This document shows, in pieces, positions 1 to 9,660 of a stretch of DNA of 64,000 nucleotides. The stretch is from an uncultured Thalassolituus sp. Lineage in GTDB: Bacteria; Pseudomonadota; Gammaproteobacteria; Pseudomonadales; Oceanobacteraceae. The translations under genes and the position numbers were made by a program. The stretch is taken from the NCBI GenBank assembly GCA_913061435.1, contig CAJXUK010000013.1, forward strand, positions 1 through 64,000, read 5' to 3'. Below the pieces are notes generated by a model. The model had not been told where the DNA came from and made no database searches. It saw only the letters and a list, made by a program, of their open reading frames with translations. How positions within the stretch are numbered: position 1 is the first letter of the stretch; every line of letters begins with the position of its first letter.

Positions 1-120
1 CGCCTAAGCAAGAAGCGCCTAAGCAAGAAGCGCCTAAGCAAGAAGCGCCTAAGCAAGAAGCGCCTAAGCAGGAAGCTCCTAAGCAGGAAGCGCCTAAGCA
101 GGAAGCTCCTAAGCAGGAAG
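1..120. repeat. 15-bp in-frame tandem repeat, 8 copies
   Basis: Eight consecutive copies of a 15-bp unit (consensus CGCCTAAGCARGAAG) run from the window edge to base 120 and may continue upstream. The first four are identical. The last four carry A-to-G in the sixth codon position region and alternate between CGCC and CTCC starts, a higher-order 30-bp pattern. Each unit encodes Ala-Pro-Lys-Gln-Glu within the disordered tail of RNase E, so copy number can change without breaking the frame. Confidence 0.95.
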
Positions 121-245
121 AAGGAGATTCGGCCAAGCCTGAAAATCGCCGTCGCCGTCGTCCTGTTCGCGCCCTAAACGACCCTCGCTTAGCGCGTAAA
201 AAAGCCGAAGCAGAAGCCGAGAATAACAAGCCTACTGAATTGTAG
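1..245 (+). CDS. rne: Ribonuclease E, C-terminal end (5' truncated by window edge)
   Basis: Only the last 80 or so codons are present, in the frame starting at base 3 and ending at TAG 243-245. The visible protein has a run of Pro-Lys-Gln-Glu-Ala units, then an arginine block (NRRRRRPVRALNDPR) and an acidic/lysine tail. Proline- and charge-rich repeats followed by a short Arg-rich, NDPR-containing tail are typical of the disordered scaffold half of RNase E, which recruits degradosome partners and RNA. The next gene, facing it, encodes RraA, an RNase E inhibitor, which supports the call. The catalytic half lies outside the window, so the identity is inferred from tail composition and context. 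Confidence 0.65.
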   Translation, partial: PKQEAPKQEAPKQEAPKQEAPKQEAPKQEAPKQEAPKQEEGDSAKPENRRRRRPVRALNDPRLARKKAEAEAENNKPTEL

Positions 246-263
246 GCTTTTATTCCCAGCTCA

Positions 264-300
264 TAAAAAAAGGCCATCAATTTAATTGATGGCCTTTTTT
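264..300. terminator. Bidirectional rho-independent terminator between rne and rraA
   Basis: A near-perfect inverted repeat (GGCCATCAA at 272-280 with its complement ending at 293) is flanked by an A-run on the left and a T-run on the right. It can therefore end transcripts arriving from rne on the plus strand and from rraA on the minus strand. It sits 20 bp after the rne stop and 30 bp after the rraA stop. Confidence 0.85.
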
Positions 301-328
301 TGTTTGTAACCTGAGTCAATAAAACAGA

Positions 329-820
329 CTAAGCAGGCATTGATAATTCACTCGGCGATACAATCACACCGTTATTATCAGCATAAACGTATTCACCAGG
401 ATTAAATACCACACCGCCAAATTTAACCGGCACATCAACATCACCCAAGCCGCGCTTATCGGTTTTCAATGGATTAGTGCCTAGCGCCTGTACACCCAAG
501 TCGGTTTGCATTATTACATCCACATCGCGAATACAGCCATAAATAATCAAACCTTCCCAACCGTTAGCAACTGCCTTGTCTGCTAACATATCACCCAACA
601 AGGCATGGCGCATAGAACCGCCACCGTCAACCACCATCACTTTACCTTTACCATCGGTATCCACTAATTCTTTAACTTTAGAATTATCTTCATGGCATTT
701 AACTGTAACAATTTGGCCACCAAAATTGTCTCTACCACCAAAGTTATTAAACATAGGCTCTACCACTTGCACTAAATCTGGGTATTCATCACATAAATCG
801 GGGGTAATGTACTGTGTCAT
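329..820 (-). CDS. rraA: Ribonuclease E activity regulator RraA
   Basis: The 163-residue product has the RraA/HMG-like fold signature: [18 protein letters not shown] near residues 64-81 and [12 protein letters not shown] near 91-102, and its length matches the family (about 160). In E. coli RraA binds the C-terminal half of RNase E and dampens its activity, stabilising many mRNAs; it is a ring-shaped trimer without its own catalytic role there. The ATG has an AGGAG ribosome site about 6 bases upstream. The gene faces the end of rne and shares its terminator, an arrangement that fits its known target. A stand-alone aldolase-like enzyme of the same fold is less likely given the close match. Confidence 0.95.
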   Translation of the reverse strand: MTQYITPDLCDEYPDLVQVVEPMFNNFGGRDNFGGQIVTVKCHEDNSKVKELVDTDGKGKVMVVDGGGSMRHALLGDMLADKAVANGWEGLIIYGCIRDVDVIMQTDLGVQALGTNPLKTDKRGLGDVDVPVKFGGVVFNPGEYVYADNNGVIVSPSELSMPA

Positions 821-865
821 CTTTGACTCCTATCTACTTTTCAAATATAAACTAAAAAAAATGCA

Positions 866-1843
866 CTAATGCTGTCTGCTAGCAAGCTGAGGCTTAATAC
901 CTGCCAACCAAGCGGTTAGCTTTGGCCACACTTCTCGCGCCGCGTGTTTGCTTACAATCATATCCACATGACCATAATCACGACTATAACCTTCTTCTGC
1001 AGCTAGTAACTTAAAGGTTTTTTGCTGAGACCCACAATGATCATAAAAAATACGACAATATTTAGCAGGGTCAGATTGATCGTTCTTCCCTACCATTGTT
1101 AAAACAGGCAACTTAACTTGCTGCCAACGACTCAACAACGAAACTTTACTGTTACTGAAACGCCACTCCTTAAACAGACCAAACCAATTTAAATATTCTT
1201 TAGCCAAGCCTGCTGGTTCATTCTCTGGCCCTATTTTTAATTTACGACCGTCCATCTCAGGGCGCAATGTAAACCAGAGTTTGCCCAAAGACGAAACGAG
1301 CGGAATATTAAGAAACCATAACCGACGCACCACCTGCGAACCTAACAAAGCAATACCAGCAACATCTTCTTCGGGTAAAGATCCCGCGGCAATCGCAGAA
1401 GAAATCAACACGCCACCTAAAGAATGACCAACCCACAAAGGCTTTAATCCAGTCTTTTCGATTACAAAATCGTTAATCGCCGGCACATCTGACAAGCTAT
1501 AGCGTTCTAGCGAATTGTCTCTGTAACTTTCATTACGAGGCGACAAGCCGTGCCCTCTCATTTCCATTAACCAGACATCAAATCCTGATTCAACAAGATG
1601 ACGAGCAAAACCCACACCTTTGGCCGACAACCAAAATCGACGATTTGTAAAACTGCCATGAACCAACACAACAGGCTGCTTGTCTTGATTAGACTGCCCA
1701 TAAAACCCAATGTGACTCAATGCAACCTGCACACTGGGATCTGCATCGCGGCCATGCTTAAGCAAGTAAACGTCGTCGGTTAAATCACCCACCACGTCTG
1801 CTCGCATTAAAGTAACCGGAAAATACTTGCTGCTGCTTTTCAT
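866..1843 (-). CDS. Alpha/beta hydrolase, translationally coupled to ppsA
   Basis: This is a 325-residue alpha/beta-hydrolase-fold protein. It shows the oxyanion motif VLVHGSF, the nucleophile elbow GHSLGG, an acidic residue in NDQSDP and a late histidine in YGHVDMI, so the catalytic triad looks complete. I see no signal peptide. A longer frame begins at 1873, but the ATG at 1843 overlaps the ppsA stop (TAATG), which favours reinitiation from ppsA as the real start. Substrate is unknown; esterase or lipase activity is only inferred from the fold. I recall an alpha/beta hydrolase between ppsA and rraA in Pseudomonas too, so the linkage appears conserved. Confidence 0.8.
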   Translation of the reverse strand: MKSSSKYFPVTLMRADVVGDLTDDVYLLKHGRDADPSVQVALSHIGFYGQSNQDKQPVVLVHGSFTNRRFWLSAKGVGFARHLVESGFDVWLMEMRGHGLSPRNESYRDNSLERYSLSDVPAINDFVIEKTGLKPLWVGHSLGGVLISSAIAAGSLPEEDVAGIALLGSQVVRRLWFLNIPLVSSLGKLWFTLRPEMDGRKLKIGPENEPAGLAKEYLNWFGLFKEWRFSNSKVSLLSRWQQVKLPVLTMVGKNDQSDPAKYCRIFYDHCGSQQKTFKLLAAEEGYSRDYGHVDMIVSKHAAREVWPKLTAWLAGIKPQLASRQH

Positions 1844-4212
1844 TAATTTGCTTTGTCCGCCAAAAAGAACCAAGTATCCAATACAGAGTCAGGATTCAAA
1901 GAAACACTATCAATTCCCTGAACCATCAACCACTTGGCAAAGTCTGGATAATCAGACGGCCCCTGACCACAAATACCAATATATTTATTGGCTTTCTTAC
2001 AAGCCTCAATGGTTTGCTGCAGCAAAATCTTAATCGCCTCATTACGCTCATCAAACAAATGCGCGATAATGCCCGAATCACGGTCCAAGCCCAAAGTTAG
2101 CTGAGTTAAATCGTTAGAACCCACAGAAAAACCATCAAAATGCTCTAAGAACTGCTCGGCTAAAATCGCATTGGCGGGCAGTTCGCACATCATGATCAAG
2201 CGTAAGCCGTTCTCACCGCGTACCAAGCCGTTTTCGGCAAGTAACTCAACAACCTGACGTGCCTCATCAACCGTACGCACAAACGGCACCATGATTTCTA
2301 CGTTAGTAAAGCCCATCTCGTCACGCACTTTTTTCATTGCACGACACTCTAGCTCAAAACAATCGCGGAATTGATCAGAAATATAACGTGATGCCCCACG
2401 AAAACCCAGCATTGGATTTTCTTCTTCTGGCTCGTACAAACGCCCGCCAATTAAGTTGGCGTATTCGTTCGACTTAAAATCCGACAAACGCACAATTACT
2501 TTTTTACCACTAAAGGCAGCAGCCAGCGTAGAAATACCCTCTACTAATTTATCAACATAAAAGTCTACTGGGCTGGCATAACCGGAAATACGACGTTCAA
2601 CAGTAAATTTCACTTCTTCTGGCAAGCTATTAAAATTCAACAACGCTTTAGGATGCACACCGATCATGCGGTTAATAATGAATTCTAAGCGCGCTAAGCC
2701 AACACCGGCATTCGGTAACGATTGAAAATCAAACGCACGGTCTGGATTACCAATGTTCATCATGATATTAAAATCAAGATCTGGCATAGACTCAACACTG
2801 TTGGTTTTAATATCGAAAGATAAACCACCCTCATAAACAAAACCGGTATCGCCCTCTGCACAAGATACCGTCACTTCTTGTCCATCCTTCAATACAGACG
2901 TTGCATCTTCACAGCCAACAATGGCCGGAATACCTAGCTCACGAGCAATAATGGCAGCATGACAGGTACGTCCACCGCGATTGGTGATAATAGCTGCAGA
3001 GCGCTTCATAACCGGCTCCCAATCGGGGTCAGTCATATCCGCTACTAGCACATCACCCGGCTGCACTTGATCCATATCGTCGATATCATTGATAACACGA
3101 ACCTTACCCTTACCAATACGATGACCAATACTGCGGCCTTCAACCAGCACATTGCCAGTTTCTTTTAATAAATAACGCTCCATTACGTTCTTATCGGTAC
3201 GGCTTTTAACGGTTTCAGGGCGCGCCTGAACAATGTACATTTTACCGTCATCGGCATCTTTCGCCCACTCGATATCCATTGGACGCTTATAATGCTGTTC
3301 AATGATCATGGCTTGCTTAGCCAGCTCGGTCACCTCAACATCAGTAACAGAAAACAAACGACGCTGTTCACGGTCAACACGCTGGGTAATTACCGATTTA
3401 CCCGCAACGCCTTCGTCGCCATAAACCATCTTTAATGCTTTAGCACCCAAGTTACGGCGTAAAATAGCAGGGCGACCTGCCGCTAACGTTGCCTTGTGCA
3501 CATAAAATTCATCGGGGTTAACCGCACCTTGCACAATGGTTTCACCCAAACCATAAGAGGCTGTAATAAATACCACATCTTCAAAGCCCGATTCGGTATC
3601 CATGGTAAACATCACACCAGAAGAAGCCGATTCACTGCGCACCATGCGCTGAATACCCGCCGACAACGCCACCTGATTGTGCTCAAAACCATGGTGCACA
3701 CGGTAAGAAATAGCGCGATCGTTAAACAAAGAAGCAAACACCTCTTTCATTGCATCAAACACTGCATCAATGCCAATAATATTCAAAAATGTTTCTTGCT
3801 GGCCCGCAAACGAAGCATCGGGTAAATCCTCAGCAGTCGCCGACGAACGTACCGCAACCGCCAACTGCTCGTTACCTTGTTGTAATTCTTTAAAACAAGT
3901 GCGCACATCGTTTTCTAAATCTTCTGGAAAAGGCGCATCAATAATCCACTGACGAATATCACTACCCGCACTCGCCAGTGCTTTAACATCTTCTACATCC
4001 AAATCAGCCAAACGCTGATCAATTTTTTCGGCAAGACCTTGGTACGATAAAAACTTAACATAAGCATCTGCAGTGGTCGCAAAACCGTTGGGAACCATCA
4101 CATCTAAAGCAGTTAGATTACTGATCATTTCTCCCAACGATGCATTCTTACCGCCTACTTTATCCACATCATTAATCGATACCTGATCAAACCAAAGCGT
4201 ATTCTGTGTCAA
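1843..4212 (-). CDS. ppsA: Phosphoenolpyruvate synthase
   Basis: PpsA converts pyruvate, ATP and water to phosphoenolpyruvate, AMP and phosphate, the entry step of gluconeogenesis from three-carbon compounds. In order, the protein has the N-terminal ATP-grasp domain ([12 protein letters not shown] near the start, then [19 protein letters not shown]), the swivelling phosphohistidine domain ([13 protein letters not shown], His about 418) and the C-terminal PEP/pyruvate barrel ([18 protein letters not shown]). The open frame extends to 4290, but the TTG at 4212 has AGGAGA just upstream and yields 789 residues starting [10 protein letters not shown], close to the 792 of E. coli. ppsR, the gene for its regulator, is divergent 87 bp away. 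Confidence 0.96.
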   Translation of the reverse strand: MTQNTLWFDQVSINDVDKVGGKNASLGEMISNLTALDVMVPNGFATTADAYVKFLSYQGLAEKIDQRLADLDVEDVKALASAGSDIRQWIIDAPFPEDLENDVRTCFKELQQGNEQLAVAVRSSATAEDLPDASFAGQQETFLNIIGIDAVFDAMKEVFASLFNDRAISYRVHHGFEHNQVALSAGIQRMVRSESASSGVMFTMDTESGFEDVVFITASYGLGETIVQGAVNPDEFYVHKATLAAGRPAILRRNLGAKALKMVYGDEGVAGKSVITQRVDREQRRLFSVTDVEVTELAKQAMIIEQHYKRPMDIEWAKDADDGKMYIVQARPETVKSRTDKNVMERYLLKETGNVLVEGRSIGHRIGKGKVRVINDIDDMDQVQPGDVLVADMTDPDWEPVMKRSAAIITNRGGRTCHAAIIARELGIPAIVGCEDATSVLKDGQEVTVSCAEGDTGFVYEGGLSFDIKTNSVESMPDLDFNIMMNIGNPDRAFDFQSLPNAGVGLARLEFIINRMIGVHPKALLNFNSLPEEVKFTVERRISGYASPVDFYVDKLVEGISTLAAAFSGKKVIVRLSDFKSNEYANLIGGRLYEPEEENPMLGFRGASRYISDQFRDCFELECRAMKKVRDEMGFTNVEIMVPFVRTVDEARQVVELLAENGLVRGENGLRLIMMCELPANAILAEQFLEHFDGFSVGSNDLTQLTLGLDRDSGIIAHLFDERNEAIKILLQQTIEACKKANKYIGICGQGPSDYPDFAKWLMVQGIDSVSLNPDSVLDTWFFLADKAN

Positions 4213-4234
4213 AGCCCTTCTCCTATGATAAATA

Positions 4235-4265
4235 CTGACATATATTAGCTGGCAACTAATATAAT
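4235..4265. promoter_or_regulatory. Palindromic operator candidate and ppsR promoter between ppsA and ppsR
   Basis: An exact 8-bp inverted repeat, TATATTAG-N7-CTAATATA (4241-4263), lies in the 87-bp divergent spacer. A TATAAT hexamer (4260-4265) overlaps its right arm, 34 bases before the ppsR start, with CTGACA at 4235-4240 as a possible -35 at a long 19-bp spacing. The placement suggests a dimeric regulator could control one or both genes. No regulator is identified; the palindrome is seen, the function is inferred. Confidence 0.45.
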
Positions 4266-4299
4266 CGCGCAGACAACATTTTACCACCAAGAAGGGCTT

Positions 4300-5118
4300 A
4301 TGAAACGTTACGCATTCTTTATTTCCGACGGTACTGGCATAACAGCAGAAACTTTAGGCAACAGTTTACTCTCTCAGTTTGAAAGCATTGATTTTGAACG
4401 CGTCACCTTCCCCTACATAGACAGTGAAGAAAAAGCCGAAGCCGTAGTCGAAGAAATTAACAAAGCACAAATAGAGAGCGGACAAACCGCGATTGTGATT
4501 GATACCGTGGTCGACAAAAATATTCGTAAAGTCATCGACCAAGCAAACGCTTTTAAAGTGGACATCTTTGCTACGTTTTTAAAACCACTCGAAAGAGAAC
4601 TCGGTGAAAAATCCTCCTACACCGTTGGCAAATCTCATCAAAGCGCACTCAGCGATAGTTACATAGCCCGAATGGATGCAATCAACTATGCACTCGATAA
4701 CGACGATGGCGCGAGAACGCGCTATTACGATGAAGCCGATATTATTTTAGTTGGTGTATCACGCAGTGGTAAAACCCCAAGCTGCCTTTACATGGCCATG
4801 CAATTTGGCATTAAAGCAGCCAACTACCCGCTGACCGAAGACGATATGGAAGAACTCACCCTGCCCGATTGCTTAAAAGACCGTAAAGAAAAATTGTTTG
4901 GCTTAACTATTGATCCCGATCGCCTATCAGCCATTCGTAACGAACGTCGCGCCAATAGCCGCTACGCCTCGCTAAAACAGTGCTATCACGAAGTGGATGA
5001 AGTCGAAATGCTGTTTGAACGCAACAACATTCCCTACCTCACCACCACCGACGCGTCGGTCGAAGAGATTTCAACGCGCATCATGGCGGCAGCTAAATTG
5101 CAGCGACGTTTAAATTAG
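4300..5118 (+). CDS. ppsR: PEP synthase regulatory protein (bifunctional kinase/pyrophosphorylase, DUF299)
   Basis: This 272-residue protein has the DUF299/PSRP hallmarks: N-terminal [15 protein letters not shown] (residues 7-20) and a P-loop, GVSRSGKTP (152-160). The family switches PEP synthase off by ADP-dependent phosphorylation of a threonine next to the catalytic histidine, and on again by phosphate-dependent removal. Divergent pairing with ppsA is its usual setting. The frame starts with ATG immediately after GAAGGGCTT in the short intergenic region. Confidence 0.95.
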   Translation: MKRYAFFISDGTGITAETLGNSLLSQFESIDFERVTFPYIDSEEKAEAVVEEINKAQIESGQTAIVIDTVVDKNIRKVIDQANAFKVDIFATFLKPLERELGEKSSYTVGKSHQSALSDSYIARMDAINYALDNDDGARTRYYDEADIILVGVSRSGKTPSCLYMAMQFGIKAANYPLTEDDMEELTLPDCLKDRKEKLFGLTIDPDRLSAIRNERRANSRYASLKQCYHEVDEVEMLFERNNIPYLTTTDASVEEISTRIMAAAKLQRRLN

Positions 5119-6051
5119 TTAGCAAAGATAGGTGTTAATAAGGTGTGCGACTTTTTTGGGTCGCACATACACCAAGCTGTGATCGGCATTGTCTAGAGAT
5201 TCTATATGCCAATTTGGCTGATAGTGTTGAATATTTTGTTGAGCCAACATCAAACCCTCTCTCGACAGACCACCAATAATACCTACCCCCGGCGGCACTA
5301 CCGCCAACAACTGCTCTAAACTGCGCTCATTCAGAGATTTTGCATAATAAGAGACCGCCAATAATGCGTTTGCAAAACCATGAGGCCTAACCTGCAAGCG
5401 CTGCACTGCCAAAGCATCAGTTTTTTCGTGACCCTTACGATGGGGCGACACCAGATCAAGAAATTCGATAAAATGCCGACTATCCGCAGGATCCGCTTTA
5501 ATGTTATTAGCAATGGGCGTAAAAGTTTCACGAAATGCCAAAGCAGAACGCAAAGACTGATCACTGAATAATGCGGGTTCAATCAAACACAAGCGGCCAA
5601 CTGACATATTTGCAGGACAAGAAGCAACACGCTCACAAATCTCGCGATTCAATTCAAGCGCTACTAAGCCGCCCAAAGAATACCCCGCTAAATCAAACGA
5701 TTGCCAATTATGATGGCGCAACAAAGAAAATAACGACTGCATCATGTCGTTAATGGTAAAAGAGAAGGTATCGGTTGGCTCAAAAAAGCTATTGCCCATA
5801 CCCAGTAAATCTGGAATTAAAATCTCATCCCAGTGCTCTAGGTAATTAGCAATAAAAGTCCAAGTAAGCTCACCCGCAACCCCAGCGCCGTGCAATAACA
5901 GAATGCGGCGCTTATGGTGTTTAGGTTTAATGACGTTTGAATCACTGTCAGAAGATGATCTGTGCTTAGTAAAAATACTGTAGGCAAGTGTTACCTCGCC
6001 TAACTGCAATGTTAACCGCTGCTTATTCACGAAATTATTACTCACACCCAA
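5119..6051 (-). CDS. Alpha/beta hydrolase, last gene of the envelope block
   Basis: A 310-residue alpha/beta hydrolase with LLLHGAG (oxyanion region), DLAGYSLGG (nucleophile elbow, Ser) and a C-terminal ADHSLVYV histidine. No signal peptide is visible, so it is probably cytoplasmic. The start is uncertain: the longest frame begins at a TTG (6051) and a GTG follows at 6045, neither with a convincing ribosome site, so coupling to the upstream gene 15 bp away is likely. Its stop abuts the convergent ppsR stop with no gap. Substrate is unknown; its place behind a FadL-like gene hints at lipid or ester turnover, which is inference only. Confidence 0.75.
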   Translation of the reverse strand: MGVSNNFVNKQRLTLQLGEVTLAYSIFTKHRSSSDSDSNVIKPKHHKRRILLLHGAGVAGELTWTFIANYLEHWDEILIPDLLGMGNSFFEPTDTFSFTINDMMQSLFSLLRHHNWQSFDLAGYSLGGLVALELNREICERVASCPANMSVGRLCLIEPALFSDQSLRSALAFRETFTPIANNIKADPADSRHFIEFLDLVSPHRKGHEKTDALAVQRLQVRPHGFANALLAVSYYAKSLNERSLEQLLAVVPPGVGIIGGLSREGLMLAQQNIQHYQPNWHIESLDNADHSLVYVRPKKVAHLINTYLC

Positions 6052-6066
6052 GCTATTAAAAAAGGC

Positions 6067-6864
6067 CTAGAGTGTATCCCGTATCAACGACACTGTATAA
6101 TTGGTTTTTGCTTGCCCCGCTGCGCTTTTCACAAACACAATCAAATGTTTAATCTCTGGATCGGTCACTTCTAGCATAACTTTTTTAAACGCAAGGTCTT
6201 TCCAGGTCTCGCCAACATAAGCGCCTTTAATGCCATCAGCTAAATAAATGGGCTTAAAATCTGCCGACAAGGCAATTAATTCAAACTCACTGTCTTCGCC
6301 AATTTTATACGCTTTTAACAACCACAATTCGCGCTCGTTTAGCTTAGGCAACGAAAAATACGCCGCATCCACATCACCAGTTTGAGTTTTAAACGGTTTA
6401 TTTGCTGGGCCAACTTTAAAACTGGCCGAACCCAAGGCTAAAGCTTGAGCGGTAAAATGATCGGCATAAGACTCACAACACACCCCTTCGGTGATAAAAC
6501 TCGGCAAGCGAAACGGCGGTGCAAATGCTGCGTCGTATACCACTTCGGCAGCGCTAAACTCAATCATGACATCGGGTTTTACATCACTACGAATAATGCC
6601 CTCGGCATCGGTCCAAGTATAAAAGGGTTTTTCACTGTTGGGTTTGTCTTTTAAAGACTGTTGATAGTCTTCTTCGCTGGGGAAGTTTTCGGGATTAAAA
6701 TTTTTACTGGCTTCAGTATCAGGCTGATTAGGCGCTTCACTGTCGGAGGTAATCAAGGTATTGCGCATATTGCCCTGGGCATCAACCCAGGTGTAATACT
6801 TTTGCTCTGCCGCCACGGGCAGAGCAAATACAACCAAGATCAAGAGCACAGACCGCAAGGCCAT
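6067..6864 (-). CDS. Periplasmic DUF4124-type / MalM-like protein
   Basis: The product (265 residues from ATG 6864) starts with a Sec signal peptide, RSVLLILVVFALPVAAEQ. Two similar segments follow, YYTWVDAQGNMRNT and FYTWTDAEGIIRSDV, each resembling the short DUF4124 motif of secreted proteins. The C-terminal half, with AAYFSLPK and HLIVFVKSAAGQ, reminds me of MalM-type periplasmic proteins. The longer frame from 6966 overlaps the upstream fadL-like gene and lacks a signal peptide at its front, so I prefer the internal start, 11 bp after that gene's stop. Function unknown; periplasmic or surface role in the same operon is inferred. Confidence 0.65.
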   Translation of the reverse strand: MALRSVLLILVVFALPVAAEQKYYTWVDAQGNMRNTLITSDSEAPNQPDTEASKNFNPENFPSEEDYQQSLKDKPNSEKPFYTWTDAEGIIRSDVKPDVMIEFSAAEVVYDAAFAPPFRLPSFITEGVCCESYADHFTAQALALGSASFKVGPANKPFKTQTGDVDAAYFSLPKLNERELWLLKAYKIGEDSEFELIALSADFKPIYLADGIKGAYVGETWKDLAFKKVMLEVTDPEIKHLIVFVKSAAGQAKTNYTVSLIRDTL

Positions 6865-6875
6865 CAATGTTTGCC

Positions 6876-8531
6876 CTAAAACTTGGTACGATAAGTAATA
6901 CCGAAAGCACCTATAGTCAATTTGGTTTTCACATCCAAACCGGGATATGGGTTGGTTACGGTACATGTTAAGCAGTTCCTGTTGAGTGAGTTACTAGAAT
7001 TCGAGTAAGGCCCACCATTATCTGTTTCAGTTTGTGGGTCAGCTAAAATTTCTTCCTTAGACTGCATAAAAGCCAACGAGAAATCAACTACCGTATCTTT
7101 ATCCCATTGATACCCCATACCCATAGAATACATCGGCATGTAACCCAACGGCGCTTGCACACTGCGTGCATCTTCTGGAATAGAAGAGGCACGTGGCTCA
7201 TAACCTGCACGCAACTGCACGCGCGAGTTCAAATCGTACTGAAAACCAAACGATGGGCTCCAAACACTCTTAAAACCTAACGGTTGATTTAACGAGCGGT
7301 CAGTTACCAAACCAGGACCAAGAATTTTAGCCGAACTCAAAAAGCTTACTGGGCGATCAAATTCAAGCATGATCGCATCCCACTTATCAAAATCGGTCCA
7401 GCCTAGATCGAAGTTAAACTGAAAATCTTCAAAAAATCTTAACTTAATACCTGTTTGTAAACGCTGTGGAAACACCTGCTCGGTAGACACCAAACCCGTT
7501 TCTTTACGCTGACCGTTAGGTAGCTGGAAAATCGCACCACCAATGGCACCAAAAATAGTTGACTGCAACTTACGGAAAAACCCGGCAAATTCTTCGGTAT
7601 ATTCTAACTCGTAAGTCCCTTTCAAATGAGCCGTTGCTTCACTTTGATAAGTCGCCCCCCAAGCAAACCACTCCGTTGGCTCCCATAAAAAACCAATATT
7701 AAACGAAGGTGATAGTGTTTCTTGAGTCTCTAAACTCAAAGTACCTACATCATCATAAGGACCAATATCCCCACCACACAAGGCAACTAAAGGCACCAAT
7801 GGATCATTACCGGTTGGGTTACCATCATCGTCAAAACAACCAAACGCATCTTGTAACTGCTCGGCTACACCAATCAAAATGTTCGGAGCACGCAAATCTT
7901 GCTCTAGCGCCAATACGTGGCTACTAAAAATAAAACTCGCACCGACCGAAAACTCATCGTTGACCTGATAGCCAAACGAAGGTGATAAATAACTCAAACG
8001 CTGCATCACCACTTTTTTAGCCTGATAACGACCTGGATCATCATCATCTTTAGCGAAACCACCGGCGAGTGGAATATAAACAGCATTAGCAAAAGTGAAA
8101 CGCGAACCTTCGGGTTTAATCGATAAACCAGCCCCTGGCGCTTGCATCAAAGGCAAATGATTAAGTGGAATAATACCAATGCCTGGGGCAAAAATAGCGG
8201 CACCCGCAGAACCTTTCTCACCCGCTACTGGGTCTTTACTAATGTCTAAAAGCTGACCGTCGCCTTCGTAGCCTTCGGGTAAATCAAACTCAGTTTCTAC
8301 ACTCAAATAAATATTTTGCACAGAAAACTGAACTTGACGCCCCTCAAGCTTGGTTAAGCCTGCAGGGTTAAAATGGATATCCATAATGCCCACCGGATCT
8401 GCGGTTACCGCATTACCCATAGACATCGCCTTGGTATCTAAAAATAAGTTTGTCGCTAACTGCGCCTGCGTACTTCCCGCCGCCAATCCTAAAGACAGCA
8501 GCGCAAGTCGTCTCATCATCGCAATATTCAT
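6876..8531 (-). CDS. FadL/TodX-family outer membrane protein
   Basis: A 551-residue outer membrane protein with a signal peptide (cleavage after STQA) and the family's N-terminal hatch signature, including AMSMGNAVTADPVGIMDIHFNPAGL at residues 35-59. The rest is alternating beta-strand sequence ending in TYRTKF, a terminal aromatic suited to the BAM machinery. FadL relatives import long-chain fatty acids or hydrocarbons across the outer membrane. It is longer than E. coli FadL (446 residues). An insert near residues 235-265 has several acidic residues and cysteines in a probable surface loop. AGGAGA precedes the ATG. It is the third of five closely spaced genes in the block. Confidence 0.85.
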   Translation of the reverse strand: MNIAMMRRLALLSLGLAAGSTQAQLATNLFLDTKAMSMGNAVTADPVGIMDIHFNPAGLTKLEGRQVQFSVQNIYLSVETEFDLPEGYEGDGQLLDISKDPVAGEKGSAGAAIFAPGIGIIPLNHLPLMQAPGAGLSIKPEGSRFTFANAVYIPLAGGFAKDDDDPGRYQAKKVVMQRLSYLSPSFGYQVNDEFSVGASFIFSSHVLALEQDLRAPNILIGVAEQLQDAFGCFDDDGNPTGNDPLVPLVALCGGDIGPYDDVGTLSLETQETLSPSFNIGFLWEPTEWFAWGATYQSEATAHLKGTYELEYTEEFAGFFRKLQSTIFGAIGGAIFQLPNGQRKETGLVSTEQVFPQRLQTGIKLRFFEDFQFNFDLGWTDFDKWDAIMLEFDRPVSFLSSAKILGPGLVTDRSLNQPLGFKSVWSPSFGFQYDLNSRVQLRAGYEPRASSIPEDARSVQAPLGYMPMYSMGMGYQWDKDTVVDFSLAFMQSKEEILADPQTETDNGGPYSNSSNSLNRNCLTCTVTNPYPGLDVKTKLTIGAFGITYRTKF

Positions 8532-8563
8532 GAATCTCTCCTATATAGCCTTTATTGCGATAC

Positions 8564-9616
8564 TTATAAACTAGGCTTTACGCCTTCGATGTCGATAGGC
8601 ATAGAAAAGCCAACAATAAAGTCTGGAGCCGATTCTGTCATACCAAAACCAATATTAACGTTGGTAATTGTTTTAGGTGATAAGCGCACACCTAAGGCAA
8701 AGTTCATAATGCCTGTTACTTGGCTACCCACTGTGCTGTTAATGGTATCGCGGCCACGCTGAAGTACGAATTTAGTTTCATCGTTGTAAGATGCCTGAAA
8801 TGACACACTCAACGACACATCATAAGAAAGAGAGTAAGCAAAACCCATAGAGCCCGAAATAGAACTACCCGGATGAACTTCTTTTAAGATAGTGCCATCA
8901 CGTACTTGGTTTAAATCAGTTTCTGGGATGTTGTAAGCATAAGTACCCGAACCAAATAACACCACTGGGTCCAATACTTTAGAAACACTGGCACCACCAC
9001 TTAGGCTGTAATAACCCGAACCACTGGCCAAATGTTTATTAGGATCAACTTCGTAAGGACTGTCACCGGTTTTAAGCTTTAACGAACCAAACAAGGTTTT
9101 ACTAATCGTACCCGGCACAATACCCCATGGCTGCCAACGCACCGTACCGCTTAAATCACCTACCGAATAGTTGGTAATGTCAGCTTCGGTATCAAACTTG
9201 GCAACAAGCGGCAAACGGCCACCAATGGTCACGTTGTCGAATAAACCGTAATCTAAACTAAACGAGTTAGTAAAGGTATGCGACGCCGCTGGCGATACAT
9301 CGGCACTCAAAATATTTGAATCACCTGTAGGTTGGCCTTCAGCATCGATCACAGGCGCAATAATCAAGCTTAAACGCTGATCACCATAGTAACTGTAATC
9401 AAAACTGTAGTTTAAACCTATACCGCCACGCTTAAGCAAAGAGTAGCTGTTTTCAGCTGCTTCAAATACTTCTTCAAGTGCCTTTTGCGTATCAGCATCA
9501 GAGTCTTGCTTGGTTAAAGCGTCACGCGCATCTGAAACATCATCGGCGTGAACCAAAGAAGTCCCTGTTGCACTAAGAGCGATCAATAATAACGATGAAT
9601 GCAGCTTAATCCCCAT
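8564..9616 (-). CDS. Beta-barrel outer membrane protein (MetA-pathway/transporter-like)
   Basis: A 350-residue exported protein with signal peptide SSLLLIALSATGTSLVHA. An acidic stretch with DALTKQDSDADTQKALEEVFEAAE character may form a short coiled coil (residues 30-55), and many amphipathic strands follow. GGIGLNYSFDYSYYGDQR and GLFDNVTIGGRLPLV resemble the Phenol_MetA_deg-type barrels often called transporter. GGGAA precedes the ATG. It lies 32 bp upstream of the FadL-like gene and 44 bp downstream of the C39-like gene, implying one transcript. Substrate unknown; a secretion or anchoring role for the block's exported protein is possible but unproven. Confidence 0.75.
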   Translation of the reverse strand: MGIKLHSSLLLIALSATGTSLVHADDVSDARDALTKQDSDADTQKALEEVFEAAENSYSLLKRGGIGLNYSFDYSYYGDQRLSLIIAPVIDAEGQPTGDSNILSADVSPAASHTFTNSFSLDYGLFDNVTIGGRLPLVAKFDTEADITNYSVGDLSGTVRWQPWGIVPGTISKTLFGSLKLKTGDSPYEVDPNKHLASGSGYYSLSGGASVSKVLDPVVLFGSGTYAYNIPETDLNQVRDGTILKEVHPGSSISGSMGFAYSLSYDVSLSVSFQASYNDETKFVLQRGRDTINSTVGSQVTGIMNFALGVRLSPKTITNVNIGFGMTESAPDFIVGFSMPIDIEGVKPSL

Positions 9617-9660
9617 TGGATTCCCTATCTTTTTAAGTTCTTATTTTAATTTTTTTTAAT

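Noticed and set aside
1-120. CRISPR array
   Set aside because: The repeats are contiguous 15-bp units in a coding frame without spacers.
3496-3825. 109-codon plus-strand frame
   Set aside because: It lies wholly inside ppsA on the opposite strand, whose protein matches its family along the whole length.
6864-6966. Extended N-terminus of the DUF4124-type gene
   Set aside because: It overlaps the FadL-type gene and would bury the signal peptide; the internal ATG at 6864 is preferred.
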